Assembly (NCBI GenBank): GCA_025024175.1
Contig: QCXZ01000137.1
Location: 6,200,001 to 6,264,000, forward strand
DNA length: 64,000 nucleotides
Direction of reading: 5' to 3'
Origin: Rhyzopertha dominica
Lineage: Eukaryota; Arthropoda; Insecta; Coleoptera; Bostrichidae
Below are positions 26,101 to 36,617 of this stretch, one piece after another. Position 1 is the first letter of the stretch. Each line of letters starts with the position of its first letter. The notes under the pieces are model-generated. The model was given only the letters and a program-made list of their open reading frames with translations. It was not told the DNA's origin and ran no database searches. The translations under genes and the position numbers were made by a program.

Positions 26101-29100
26101 CCTTGGATAGAAGCGTTTTGACGGTGATTCCTAAGATTCGAATTTCAGACCTGAAATTCTCTACCTACAAATATCTTATTGTTTTTTTTTAACATGGCGT
26201 AATGTATATATGCACTTCAAGATTCATTTTACGTAATTTTCAAAAAAAGTGATAATACCCAATTGGGCGTGCTGCTTTCTACTAAGGAAACCTTCCTTTA
26301 CCAACTGAGAAGATTCTTTTTTAACAACAAACTATGAGAAAAACTAATTTTAATATTTCTGATGTAACCGCTGGTTTGGGCTTTCCACCGCTAGTTCAAA
26401 TCGTTAACAACAAAATCGTTATTACTGACTGTGACATTACATCTATCCAGCTGATGACAGTCCCCGTTCTTCAGGTAGAACTTTTCCTTGGAAGCCGCAG
26501 GAATAAAATTCATCAGCCCGTAAGATATGGTCATCATCACTATGAGTCCCATGAATATGGTCTTTCTTTGGTTTCTGTAGACGTCCACCACTATACCGAA
26601 TATTGGTTTGGCAATGAGAAACATGATCGGCAAAAAGCCGTTTATGCTCCCCATTACAATCGAGGATATGCCCATTTCCTTGCCGAAGACCGAAAGCTGC
26701 GGCAGTATCGGTCCCATGGCTGCAAAAAGATGTTTTGGTTTTAATTAAATGATAAATGGCAGTTCCAACTGAAAGTCAAGTTCAACATGCTGCATAATTT
26801 TTCTTTTCAAGTATACAGGGTCCGCCATTGCCTAGAATTTTTCTGTAGGTAAGTTGTAGAGAAAAAGTGTAAATGTAAAACGCTACGGCCAAAAAATATT
26901 TTCATTTCAACAACGTGTTCAGTTTTTGTTGCATCACACTCATTCATTTTACTAATGAATTTTTATTTTCTTGTAGTAAACTTTTTCGCTGCTATTTATA
27001 GTTTCGTTTTTAATTGACATTTGCAGCACACTCAAAATACTAATATATCGTAAAGTAAACAGATGGTATCATGCGGTTTTCGCTATCCGATAGTGTATGA
27101 ACAGTCATTTTTAAAGTTCAGATCTTTTGCGCGTTTTTTTTATTTTCGGAAAATAATCATTATCATGTAGACGTGATTTTTTTCTCTAAAAACTTTATTA
27201 ATACTCATATGGACCTATATTTAACCGTTTTCACGGAATTAGCGATTTTTTTCATTTTCCTTTCGGTTATAACGTAGTAGCTAAGTAGCAACAAAATAAT
27301 TAACTAACCTTTGCTAGCTTGACATGAAGTACATAAACACAAGCCAAAATATCCTTTGACAATCACATGCAATACTCAGCAGAGATTGACTTAGATGCCA
27401 TAAACTCTGAATCAAAACGAATTCCACAAAATGAATTAGTGGGACATGATGATTACTTTGAGCTAATTACTATTAGCTTGATTTGAGCAACGGGAAATAT
27501 ACACCACAAAGTACCTGTACAAAGAAAAACAGAACAGAAAAAATTAAATTAATGATTCTGCAAGGTATGGTTGAAAATACAAATTAATGTCTGCATCAGT
27601 CAGGTTATTTGTGCAGCTTTTACAATTAGGTCATCAGTAAGATGAGTAGTGAATGATCACCCATATCATGTAGAATTAAACTAAAAATTAAATTTAGACG
27701 ATTTTAACGCAAGATTCTTAAATAATGAATTGCATATTTATTAGCAAAGTTCCTCATAACATAAAACATTCCATGTGGTATTAGCATGATGATGCGCCCT
27801 TCCCTTACGCTAGGAATGTGCAAAATTTGGTTAATTATCATTTTCCTAATCATTATGGATCGGTCTAGGAAGTCTCTCCTGCAAGACCTTGCCATCTTTG
27901 ACATTTTTGGGGGTTTTAACAAAAATTTCATCGTTTGAAGAAGAATGAAGAAATGATATTAAATGTCTGTCAATCTCTGCGACAAAGACTTGAGAAGTAT
28001 TTGGAACTAAATGGACAGAATTTTAAACACCTTTTGAATTAAAATTTTGTTTTTGCTTACTTTCGAATTTTTTTCTAGTGGTCTGAATATGATTGTTTTG
28101 CATTCTTTTCGGGTTTTTCTGTTGATAGCTAGGTATAGTTGCAAGCAACAATCTATGAGACTCATTATACGAAAAGCCGATTACCGCTCACAATGGTTTA
28201 CAAGCATTACCTGAAGCTGTCGTAAATAACAGACGGGTTCGGCATGTTCCACTGTTTTGCAGCGGAGTGGACCGTTTCAAAAAATTGTGTTTAGGCTTTT
28301 TTATAATTTTTTTTCCGTACACATAAATCAATGAGCATTATTTGGTATTATTATTTGAACTACAAATAGTTCTCATCTAATAGCTTTTAATGTATGACTA
28401 AATCGTATTCTTTCCTAATTTAATGAGTAGCATCTATTTTTATAACCATGAATGGTAAACATTCCAATTTCAATGCTGCAGCCCGTACTTTCTAATTTTT
28501 GATCGCGGTGTGCAATCGTCCTCTGCCGTGTTTCTTCACAGAGGTTAAAATTTTCTTTTAATCCGGAGGGTCCATAAACGTAGTTTCTACCTGTATATTT
28601 TTTTGGAAATAAGAAGAAATCGGAACTATTCTACTCCTACTATAAACGGTATTGAAAGCTTATGTCTTTACTTATATTTTAAAGTTTTACAGGATATAAG
28701 CGTACCAAGTGCAATATTTTTTACTTATTCAGTCATACTTACATATATGCTTACATTTAGCCACTTATTAAGAGGCGTTTGTGACCAATACATTTCGTTG
28801 GGCCACTGGTCAAATAGATTATTGCTGATTTTAAACCGATGTTTGAAAATTGGTTCAAAAACATTTTATTGCCCAAATTGCCACCAAACAGCGTCATAGT
28901 AATGGACAACGCTAGTTACCATTCGGGCGCAACTGGATACAACGACTAATAAGGCAACCATTCAAGAGTTTTTAAGAAAAGAAGATTTATATTTCGAAGA
29001 GGACTACATCAAAAAAAACAATTGTTGGAAGTGCTTGGCACAAAAAAAATTCGAATAAATTTAAAATTGACTTTCTCCCTTCTGAACCATTCTACGATTA

Positions 29101-32100
29101 CCCCCATATAATTGCATTTTCAACCCCATTGAAATGATATGGGGTCCGTTAAAACAAAGAATTCGACGAGTGAACAGCGGTGCAATGAAATTCTGCTAAA
29201 AATTGGACCCGAAGCTTAAATAACAAGTGTCGATGCATAGAGAAATTCAGTGCGGAAATTACTGGACATTGAAAAAAGGTACAGAGCGAATCATGTACAA
29301 GAATAATAGAAGTTAATCGTGATTTTAGCAGTGAAAGTGATAGTGAGTAATTTTTTTTAGTTGTGACTGTTGTAATGTGCTTATTAACAAGCTGTAATGA
29401 ACATAATCGATACCGTGTATAAATTTTATTGTGCAGTATTGTAAATTTTTTCTAACAAATGTAAATAATTTTCTACTTACTAATTTGTATGTTTTTATAT
29501 TAAATTTGTATAAATTCGTTATGACATGCAAAGGCTTTTATTTTATGCTTCGGAAAATTTAAACCCAATAAAGTATCACATAAAAATAGATCGCGGGTCG
29601 CGCCAGTTAGCATCAGGTCTGCATTAAATAAAATTTGTTATAAAAGTTTTTATGTTTTATTGATTGCTAGATTATTCCAACTAACAAATTTCAAAAATTT
29701 ATAGTGGAAAAGTTAAAATTTTTCCAACAAGATTTTTTTGAATACGGTCCATTTAGGAACGTTGCTTGATACTTTACTGTGGTACCTATAGCATTGCAGG
29801 TACTTCAAAAAAATTGTTAATGTTTTTTTTGTCCTATCGAATTACGAAAACCGCATGTAACTAACTATTTTACTTTCTTAGATAACTAAATGTAATAATA
29901 TACAGGATATTCCATTTAATATTTGAAGAGTTGGGTATGCTGCAGCAAAAATGGAATACCCACTTTACCAATAAAGTCGAATTTGTATTTGTTTTTTTAC
30001 GAAGCAAATAACTAAGCACCTGCAGAAGAGTGCTAGACCAATGACGGACACTGTATATTTGCTGAAAGAGTTTCATCAAATGTTAACACCAATAAATCAC
30101 TGCACCATGAAAAGTATAATGTAAAATTGTTCTAACAAACAACAAGTATAGCGTATCTGTAGAGTTTGGATTTTTAACACCTTCCTAATTAATTCGTTAT
30201 GCTAAATTGTTTTAAAAATAAATTTTTGTTGTTTATATCACCTAAAATAGTATGAATGTATCCATTATAACCTGATACAAGCAGTTTCACACTCACAATC
30301 AAAATAATTTGCTTAGACGTATTCCGCTTGCAAAATGTGATAGATATTTTAATTGTCTCTGAGCAACACCTTGTGATACTCGACGATAATAATTATTCAA
30401 CAGATATATTAATAAATGTATTCAGGCTATAATTTATAAAGAAGATATACTACACATAACTGACATCAAATGGTAAGACAGCAGTACAGATTTTGACAAT
30501 ACTCAACTTTAGTTATCTTAAATAATTACTTTTATCTTGAACATAACTTTCTCGGCTGCATCTCAGATTTCGATCTTCAAAACTAATCGATTAATGAGAA
30601 AATACTATACTTAAATGTGCTCTTTTATTTGGTCTATTAATAAGACCGCTCGTTTTTCTTTGTTGTCGTGCAGAGTGAACAATATGACTNTGCAAACATT
30701 GACCTATATCGATATACTGCAGTNAAGTGGTCTCTGTCTGAAAATGAAATAGATAAGATAGCACTNAAAAACACCGGTATTTGCTCTATCCTTATTGATT
30801 TGTTGGATACGGTGCACCCTGCTGGTCATTTTTGTATCGATGTAAAATGTAACAAATTAATAAGTAGAGTGATTCATTAAAGGANAACCTTAATTCCACA
30901 AGCTATATCAAATTGCAACACACCAGAAATGTGGAGCTCACTTTGTAATATAAGAATATAGTCCTTTTCAACCTGCTTGGAATTGTTTCTTGTAATTTTT
31001 GCAATTTTCACCAAATCTCTAAATACTACATAACTATAAACTATTAAAATGCATGTCTATGCTGTGCTGTCTACACCTTAACCAACTGCAGATAGATCTA
31101 TTTCGCTGTCATTACAGCTCATCAGTGCAGTTTAGGTCTAGTGTAGACAGCACGGCATAGAACTGGTTTTGCTTATATATGTCGGTTCTTGCCCGTTAGC
31201 AAAAAGTGTCGTGGGGGTCTGCTGTCAAATTGAAGTATGCAGTTGCATGCCAATTTGTCAGGCTACAGGTCACTTCCTTTAGGAAGTAGTACCCGTTAAG
31301 GCAGCTAGGTGGTTTGTCATCATGTCAGTGTAATGCTGACAGATGGCATTGCCATCTTAAATTCTTACTTACATCATACCATTGCTTTGGTATATAAGCA
31401 AAACTAGTTCTATGCCGTGCTGTCTACACTAGACCTAAACTGCACTGATGAGCTGTAATGACAGCGAAATAGATCTATCTGCAGTTGGTTGAGGTGCAGA
31501 CAGCATAGCACAGACATGCATTTTAATGTATGTCGGTTCTTGCCCGCTAGCAATAAGTGCCGTGGGTGCCTGCTGTCAAATGGAAGTATGCAGTTGCATG
31601 CCAATTTGTCAGGCTACAGGTCACTTCCTTTAGGAAGTAGTACCCGTTATGGCAGCTAGGTGGCTGTGTCATCATGTCAGTGTAATGCTGACAGATGGCA
31701 TTGCCATCCTAAATACTTACTTACTATAAACTATTGATAAGGCAATGATTACACAACAAGAGAAGTACAAAAACGAAAGAAAAAGATAGATTATAATATA
31801 AATGTACCATCCATTAATACCAAACTTTTAATATAATAAACAGAAAATGAACCTGGATCTGTAAAGTAACGGTTTTGAATATATGGAAGATAGTGACCAG
31901 TAAAAACCAAATTAACACTATTAAGTGTAATTCTATTATTATTTTTACACGCACTGTAATATTTTTAATCAGACATTTATATAATTTGATATAAAGCATC
32001 GTCCAAATACTGGCATCAATATTAATTTAACTATAGATATGTTATAAAGCAAGATTGAGAAACGGATAAAAGCACGTAGCATGTAGAAACACTTGTTTAC

Positions 32101-32217
32101 ACTTAGTCATTGCGATATCTAAAAGTGAATTTTTCAAACCAAATCTATGTAAAACTCACCGGCCATGAAGAAAAAATAGTGGGCCTTGATCGGCAACAGT
32201 CTTTTGTTGATCTTCAT
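17570..32217 (-). CDS. Mfsd6: MFSD6-like major facilitator superfamily transporter
   Basis: A multi-pass membrane transporter of the MFS_1-like family; substrate unknown. Eight coding exons with matching phases: 32217-32160, 26719-26430, 23535-23220, 21129-20951, 20898-20762, 20705-20593, 20540-20295, 17784-17570, giving 517 residues. The start MKINKRLLPIKAHYFFF is the family N-terminus. Exon 2 has INGFLPIMFLIAKPIFGIVV (helix 2 and loop), exon 3 a Cys-rich, Asn-glycosylatable extracellular loop then WSFVLLMSVGTIGFNVI, exon 4 GKQRVWGTIGFG, and exon 7 APPGASATMQGIAAGMDDGFG; all are family hallmarks. The exon 2 donor (ACA/GTCAGT) is the least certain junction. A splice acceptor (TTGCAG, around 32235-32240) just upstream of the ATG suggests a separate 5' UTR exon. 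The protein is shorter than vertebrate MFSD6. Introns of up to 5.4 kb carry many mobile elements. Confidence 0.88.
19752..19880 (+). repeat. companion repeat B, third copy (partial)
   Basis: The segment from GAAGTATGCAGTTGC to TGGCATTGCCATCC is repeated at about 31180-31372 and 31531-31726. It contains the small palindrome AGTGTAATGCTGACAGATGGC region and the block TTCCTTTAGGAAGTAGTACC. It is always found next to the 104 bp palindromic MITE. Confidence 0.75.
19929..20032 (-). repeat. 104 bp palindromic MITE, copy 1
   Basis: The ends are 20 bp inverted repeats: CTATGCCGTGCTGTCTACAT at the left and the complement at the right. The interior TAGACCTAAACTGC...GCAGTTGGTTGAGG is shared with copies at 31057-31160 (opposite orientation) and 31410-31513. 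No coding capacity. The three copies differ at a few positions only. Confidence 0.8.
21268..22615 (-). repeat. 1.3 kb interspersed repeat, copy 2 (inverted)
   Basis: Reverse complement of 5443-6756, lying in the transporter intron between exons 3 and 4. It ends in the G/C-rich block around CAGCTGCCCCCCTTGCCC and TACGC at 22615. No coding potential is retained. The pair forms an inverted repeat with roughly 14.5 kb between copies. Confidence 0.8.
22826..22889 (-). repeat. tRNA-derived SINE head (candidate)
   Basis: On the minus strand the sequence reads CATAGTGCAGTGGCAGCGC (an A-box-like block) and, about 25 bases on, CCCAGGTTTGATTCCCC (a B-box / T-arm-like block). The two blocks have the spacing of an internal RNA polymerase III promoter. 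The acceptor stem does not pair, so this is not a working tRNA but fits the 5' head of a tRNA-derived SINE or a tRNA pseudogene. It lies inside a transporter intron. Confidence 0.45.
23077..23116. repeat. (TC)n(TG)n microsatellite
   Basis: About 13 TC units followed directly by about 6 TG units, close to the 3' side of transporter exon 3 inside the intron. Confidence 0.9.
24511..24720 (+). pseudogene. decayed Penelope-type GIY-YIG C-terminal relic
   Basis: Two frames joined by a shift near 24561 read RAIKNWIKEHVAGINSK, then VFADHCIKNNHCLAENNIKV and LHCESKSNSKAL. The order R-x(5)-I-K-EH, A-(D/E)-H-x(4)-NH and NIKVLH resembles the last half of GIY-YIG domains in Penelope-like and some other retroelements. 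The GIY and YIG motifs themselves are not seen. A short relic in a transporter intron, antisense to the host gene. Confidence 0.45.
25178..26125 (-). mobile_element. candidate THAP-domain DNA transposon remnant
   Basis: ACCGCCAAAACGC at 25178-25190 is matched by its near-perfect complement GCGTTTTGACGGT at 26113-26125. Both ends also carry a TGACGTCA-like motif about 20-30 bases inside. Between them, on the minus strand, is a THAP-type zinc finger frame. This suggests one 0.95 kb deleted element of a THAP-bearing family (P-element-like or another family). No DDE domain remains. The boundary call is tentative. Confidence 0.5.
25684..26007 (-). pseudogene. THAP-type zinc finger fragment
   Basis: The frame contains KCCFVHGYKST, FVTVPREYQRMKKLFKAPRRD and SLFFCCEDHLTV. 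A Cys pair at the start, the basic KAPRRD segment, and a final C-x2-H (CEDH) are the layout of the C2CH THAP DNA-binding finger, used by transposases and host proteins derived from them. The protein stops soon after the finger, with no downstream domain. It lies in a transporter intron, on the same strand as the host gene, but no splice sites join it to that gene. Confidence 0.6.
28138..29774 (+). mobile_element. DDE transposon of the Tc1/mariner (IS630-like) type, copy B
   Basis: The inverted counterpart of copy A (14297-16113). It begins GTTGCAAGCAACAATCTATG and ends with GTTGCTTGATACTT, each end abutting TA. The interior matches copy A throughout but lacks about 140 bp near the right end. 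Transposase remnants on the plus strand are more damaged than in copy A: PPNSVIVMDNAS... has lost the following Tyr-His-Ser, and the NPIE-type region reads CNFNPIEMIWG after a frameshift. It is inserted in the large transporter intron between exons 1 and 2. Confidence 0.8.
28850..29360 (+). pseudogene. DDE transposase relic of copy B
   Basis: Blocks equivalent to those of copy A are readable in shifted frames: a segment with KLPPNSVIVMDNAS near 28870-28920, TIQEFLRKEDLYFEEDY near 28960-29010, and NPIEMIWG near 29120-29150. Several indels separate them and no single frame is open. The Asp in MDN and the Glu in NPIE are both still encoded. Confidence 0.65.
31057..31160 (+). repeat. 104 bp palindromic MITE, copy 2
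   Basis: Terminal 20 bp repeats CTATGCTGTGCTGTCTACAC and GTGTAGACAGCACGGCATAG are complements with one mismatch. It is in opposite orientation to copies at 19929 and 31410, so together with copy 3 it forms the arms of a larger inverted repeat. Confidence 0.85.
31180..31372 (+). repeat. companion repeat B, first copy
   Basis: Runs from ATGTCGGTTCTTGCCCG to TTAAATTCTTACTTACA. It is duplicated at 31531-31726 with few changes, and in part at 19752-19880. It separates MITE copies 2 and 3. Confidence 0.8.
31410..31513 (-). repeat. 104 bp palindromic MITE, copy 3
   Basis: Same orientation as the copy at 19929 and inverted with respect to 31057. The right arm has two changes (GTGCAGACAGCATAGCACAG). 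Confidence 0.85.
31531..31726 (+). repeat. companion repeat B, second copy
   Basis: Direct repeat of 31180-31372, starting ATGTCGGTTCTTGCCCGCTAG and ending ATACTTACTTAC. Together with the MITE copies it gives the order MITE / B / inverted MITE / B. Confidence 0.8.
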
Positions 32218-32235
32218 AATGGAGCAACTATCGCT

Positions 32236-33480
32236 GCAAATAAATTATACCGTCAAACTGAGTGTAAAGATCGTTGACTATGTCGAAGTTTTATCACAGC
32301 ACGATAAAAGTAATAAGTACTATCTAAATCCCCTCCATACAATAGAAATTGCATCTGTGTAAACGTAGTGACGGACTCTAAGGATCAAACAACACTATCC
32401 ACTATCCAAAATTGTGTTTAAAGCTAATTTTTTTCAGTATAATTAACTTCATAATGGTTTCTATCCACAAATAACGATACTGTTTCTATTTGCATATAGT
32501 TATTTATATGTAGGAAGTAATACTCAATCAAATTCAATGTAGAATGACACTGTTTAGGTTACCCAACATTTTTCATAAATACGAAACACTATAGCCCTTT
32601 AAATTTTATAACTTAAAATTGCGCATCGCATTTCAAACAATTCTTACCAAAGCTGGCAACCATCTATCAGTTATGGCATGTTCTGGGAGCAATTAAGGAA
32701 ATTAGGAATGCCAATTAACACTAGTAGCGATTTATTGCCAATTTGTCAATGCCAAATAAAGTTATTTAAAGACCATTTATACCACGACATTGAAAAACAG
32801 TTTAGTACCTAGTCTGTTTATTGACATTTAATATTTCGATCCAGTTTATCTGTGCAAAAATAATCATCCTTATTGATAAGTAATATTATTCCACAGCTCA
32901 GTCAATGCAGAAAAATTTGCTTCCAGGTAAAGAAATGTTGATGTTGTAGCATTCTTTATTCCTATAGAAGAAGCGAAATGTGCGATTCACTAAATATCCG
33001 AGCAAACATGATCGTTGTAGCCTTTGGTCCTCTGGTGAAGCATGGCTAAGGATCAGAAAACGGCGTGGCAACGTCACACAGTTACACCGCACTAAGCGCG
33101 CCAGGGAACGCTGACGTCAGAGATTCAAACTTTAAACATAAACAACCTTTTTTAAGCATTATCTAAGCGCTTTGCAAAAATAAAAATAAAAGGGGTCTAT
33201 ATTTTTTCATGTAAATTCGTATTCTACAATAAAAAAAAAGTGGGGGCAACAGGATCATTCCGATCGTCGGAATTACTTGCTCGGAATGGTCTCCGACAAG
33301 CCCAGCGCTGTCGAATTGCCGTTCCGATTATCGGAATGACATTATTTTAGGCAGAAATGCAGACTAGGGAACGTATTTGACATCACGATACAAATAAACA
33401 CAAAAAAATTAAAATTTGCCGATTGAGTGTAGGTGGAGAATATAACAGAAATAGAATCTCTGGTTGATTATCTAAAGGTG
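32236..33480. other. upstream of the transporter, no coding exon seen
   Basis: No coding exon continues the transporter N-terminus here. The block 33040-33130 is locally C+G-rich with several CpG and a TGACGTCA, unlike its surroundings, and could hold the promoter or the 5' UTR exon implied by the acceptor near 32235-32240. This is inference only. Confidence 0.3.
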
Positions 33481-33482
33481 TC

Positions 33483-33713
33483 CTAGCAATATTTTGTCTC
33501 TAGTTGCCATGACAACGACACTAACAAAATAATCTCGCAACTTCTAGATGCTGTTAGTCCAGGAATATTAATCAAATAAGGGCAAGTATCTCGGAATGAG
33601 AGATAGTCAATTTCTTGTTGATGAGATATGGTACGTCCAATTAAAATGACAAGTAAATCTATATCTTCTCCTATTACAACAGCAGTTTTTTGTCGTTTAG
33701 ATTTAGACGACAT
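33483..33713 (-). pseudogene. fragment with VIGEDIDLLVILIG motif
   Basis: The frame starts MSSKSKRQKTAVVIGEDIDL and continues LVILIG. The string V-(V/I)-G-(E/Q)-D-(T/I)-DLLVLL recurs in PIN-like nuclease-fold proteins of repeated elements, with acidic residues in the active site. Only about 75 codons remain. Its 3' part falls in the left arm of an inverted repeat (33555-33609). I cannot assign an element family. Confidence 0.35.
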
Positions 33714-34040
33714 GTTTTTAATTGGGACTACAGGTTGACCTCGAATGATACTCTAAATCTAAATAGTTAAACACTGCGCGCGCTCTGCCCTCTATCTCGA
33801 AAATGGTTGAAGATATAAAAAAATATTTAAATAAAAGTTGTAGAGAATTTAATCCTCTACAATATTTAAGTAAACAAAAATAGCATAAAACCCATAGGAA
33901 CCTTGGAATATCTGTAGTCTCAGACACCCTACGATAAGTAGGTTTTGAGACAAGTTTTAGGGCGCCAAAATAAAGGTTTATACAAGTTTATAGCTGACTA
34001 TCTCTCATTCCGAGGTGAAACGCCTAATATTCCCGGACTA
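33555..34040. repeat. foldback: inverted duplication of a gene fragment
   Basis: The left arm 33555-33609 and right arm 33995-34040 are complements: TAGTCC-x-GGAATATTA and CTCGGAATGAGAGATAGTCA occur in both. Read outward-in, each arm encodes the same peptide (DYLSFR and then NIPGL), on the minus strand at left and the plus strand at right. So a coding fragment has been duplicated in inverted orientation around a spacer of about 385 bp. Confidence 0.7.
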
Positions 34041-36330
34041 CTGTATCTTTTAAATAACTCAAACTAATTTAATGGACTACAACTCATTTTAGGGGAGTTT
34101 GAAGATTTAGTTTAGAGTTTTTAAATGGCAGTAGAGGGCGCAATCGATAAATTGTCATAATTTCCATGATTTATCACAAAAATAAATTTGGTTTTGTAGA
34201 CGATTATGCAAAAAAAGAAAGTGGTGAAACCACAAGATGAGTGTAATTTTTCGTTTTCAAGGTATTGCCAAAACAGTATGCACAATATACAAAATAGAAA
34301 AGATATTTTCTGCTTGCATTCTGAAGATGGACATGACGACATTCTTTTTTCACTTCGCTTTGTAGGCTATTATGTAACAAAAATTGTGGTAAAAATCTGA
34401 AGTTGATAGCTTTTCTCGTATTGAAGTTATTGGCGTATTAGTATAAAAACAAAGCTTAACTGAGCAATTTATACATTAACGCTTTAGTTTAATTTACAAT
34501 AACAAAGATAATTATTAGTTTTTTAAACTTATTTGCGAGCTATTGTTTGTATTCAAGGTTAAAAATGTATTTTAGTGATTAAAAATAGATATCTTATTAC
34601 TGTTATGTTGAGAGCGTATCTAGCAGGTTCCACTAAATAGAAAATTGATATTTTTATTTTGTTTCTTGGTCCCGAAGGAACAGTTGAGGAGGAGTCTAGC
34701 ACAATTTTTAAAATTGGTGAACTAACATCAACTTCTAATATTAAAACGAATTCCAGTGATATATCTAATGCCAGTATAAGTACAACTCTCATCATTAAAG
34801 AAAAATACATATTGTTGTCAAAATTTGTCCATTTTTATTTTCAAGTCTTTTACATGCATTTTTCGGCCCGCAGGCTTGATATAAGTTTTTCAAATCTCTT
34901 AGTCATGGTGTAAAGGAGCAATATTAATGCAGATGCGCATTAATGTCAATACATCAATATAAAATTAATTTTTTTTGAATGAGCAAGAATTCGGGAGCCT
35001 TTAGAAGAATTACAGTGTTTTCAAATACGGACAGTGTGACAGTCATCATTCAAATTAAATTATAGACTACCATCTCCAAAACAAACATAAATTCTTTCTA
35101 TTAAAATTTCTTCCTAAAACATAATAAATCAGGGAATATACCGTAGACTGGATTTTAGTCGGAACAGTTTATGGGTAATANTATTCCATATATCTAAAAT
35201 GAATCTATTAATTTAGCGCCATTAACATTTTTATGCAAAATAATTTACTGTAGCTACATTACAAAATACTCGCCACTAGCACGCATTATGATCATGGCAC
35301 CATCTCTAAATAGCTTTTTTACACAATCGCACAACCAATGGAAATGTACTTGACAAAAATGCATTATTCGTGCGCTGTGGAACATAAAAATAGTATTAAC
35401 GACCACATGCGCTTAATACTAATATTGAATCTTCTTAAGTGTCTTAGTCATTGAATCAGCTAGTTATATAATAAGCTTACCTACAACTTTAATAACTATT
35501 CAGTCAATTAGAAGCCCGACTAGACCACCTACTCCAAATTTTTGGATTGCCTACTAGGGACACTGACCGCTACAATCCCACTGAGCCTAGCTCTCTACGA
35601 GCCGACTAAAAATTTCATGTTCCATTATCGAAGTACTCAAGATTAGATACACTTAAAATACACAATGCATACCTCTGCATAGTCGATATCCGAGGTTACA
35701 CCATTTTATCGCTATTCCTTTGGACACACCAACGACTTAAGGACATGTTCAGTTGCGAACAAAAAATACAAAATACGGTTTATCAGTTGCTACACAAGCC
35801 AGTGCGCTTTCTCCTTCTCCCACTCTAACAGTTTTACATGTTTATTAATAGGATTTAAACACTTGCTTGGCGAATGATGGTCTAAAAATTAATTAACAGT
35901 TTTTGAACCGGTCACAGTACCAAACTGGGCTCAGAGGTTGTAATATGCGCAGTACCCTGACAGTTATAAATAATTAATGACGGGAACGTCATTGTTTATA
36001 AGCAAGATCGTTCAAACCGCCTGCAATATCTGCAATCCTCGAAACTGCACTATAAATAAAAACCTCGTGAACTCACGTGTATCATAATTACACACTTGAT
36101 TACAATAAATTAAGCGTCTTATATTTACAGTTTTTATTTCCAAGCTGTCGTTTGATAACGAGTGATTTACTTGGGTGCGAAATGTATAAATACAGTACCG
36201 GATATTTGAAAATTTCCCATTTGCAAAGCGAAAATTCAAACTAATGACGTAGCCTTCAGTGTTTTAAATGATAGAATAAACATAGTGGTGTGATACCGGT
36301 GCGAAATTCCACTGTTTACGCTTGTTAATT
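34041..36330. other. no gene seen
   Basis: AT-rich intergenic DNA. Frames are short and show no motif. An N lies near 35181. Confidence 0.4.
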
Positions 36331-36410
36331 CATACTGTTTGCTCATCATTATACTAGTTTCAAGAGGAATATCAGATATCCTTTTTGTTGTCACAGCTGA
36401 TAATTTTGAA

Positions 36411-36617
36411 TTTGACGATTTAATCAGAGGTAATATGACTGCTCAGCGTTATGCCCCGGAAACAGTAAAACCACACGTTTTTCTCCTATCTCAGGATGCA
36501 CCACCACACACAGACAGAGTTACTTTGGAATACTTTGAACAGAACAATGGCAGTTTGTTGCCCTGGGCACCCCACAAAACAATTATTACTGGAACACCTT
36601 TTTTCTGCGTCAGTTAG
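36411..36617 (+). pseudogene. Tc1-like transposase fragment
   Basis: The frame reads LIRGNMTAQRYAPETVKPHV, then FLLSQDAPPHTDRVTLEYF and LLPWAPHK. G-N-(L/M)-x-A-x-RY, (Q)D-x-PPHT and LPWP are consecutive landmarks of the Tc1 catalytic domain around the second Asp. One residue seems lost after that Asp (normally D-N-A). The third acidic residue and the 5' half are absent. Dead fragment. Confidence 0.7.

Noticed and set aside
26334..26744. 136-codon plus-strand frame
   Set aside because: It is the antisense shadow of transporter exon 2, which is supported by family motifs and splice sites.
30668..30880. A 70-codon open frame with several N bases (YDxANIDLYRYTAxKWSLSE)
   Set aside because: No family motif recognised, and undetermined bases fall in the frame. 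It may be a chance frame in poor sequence.
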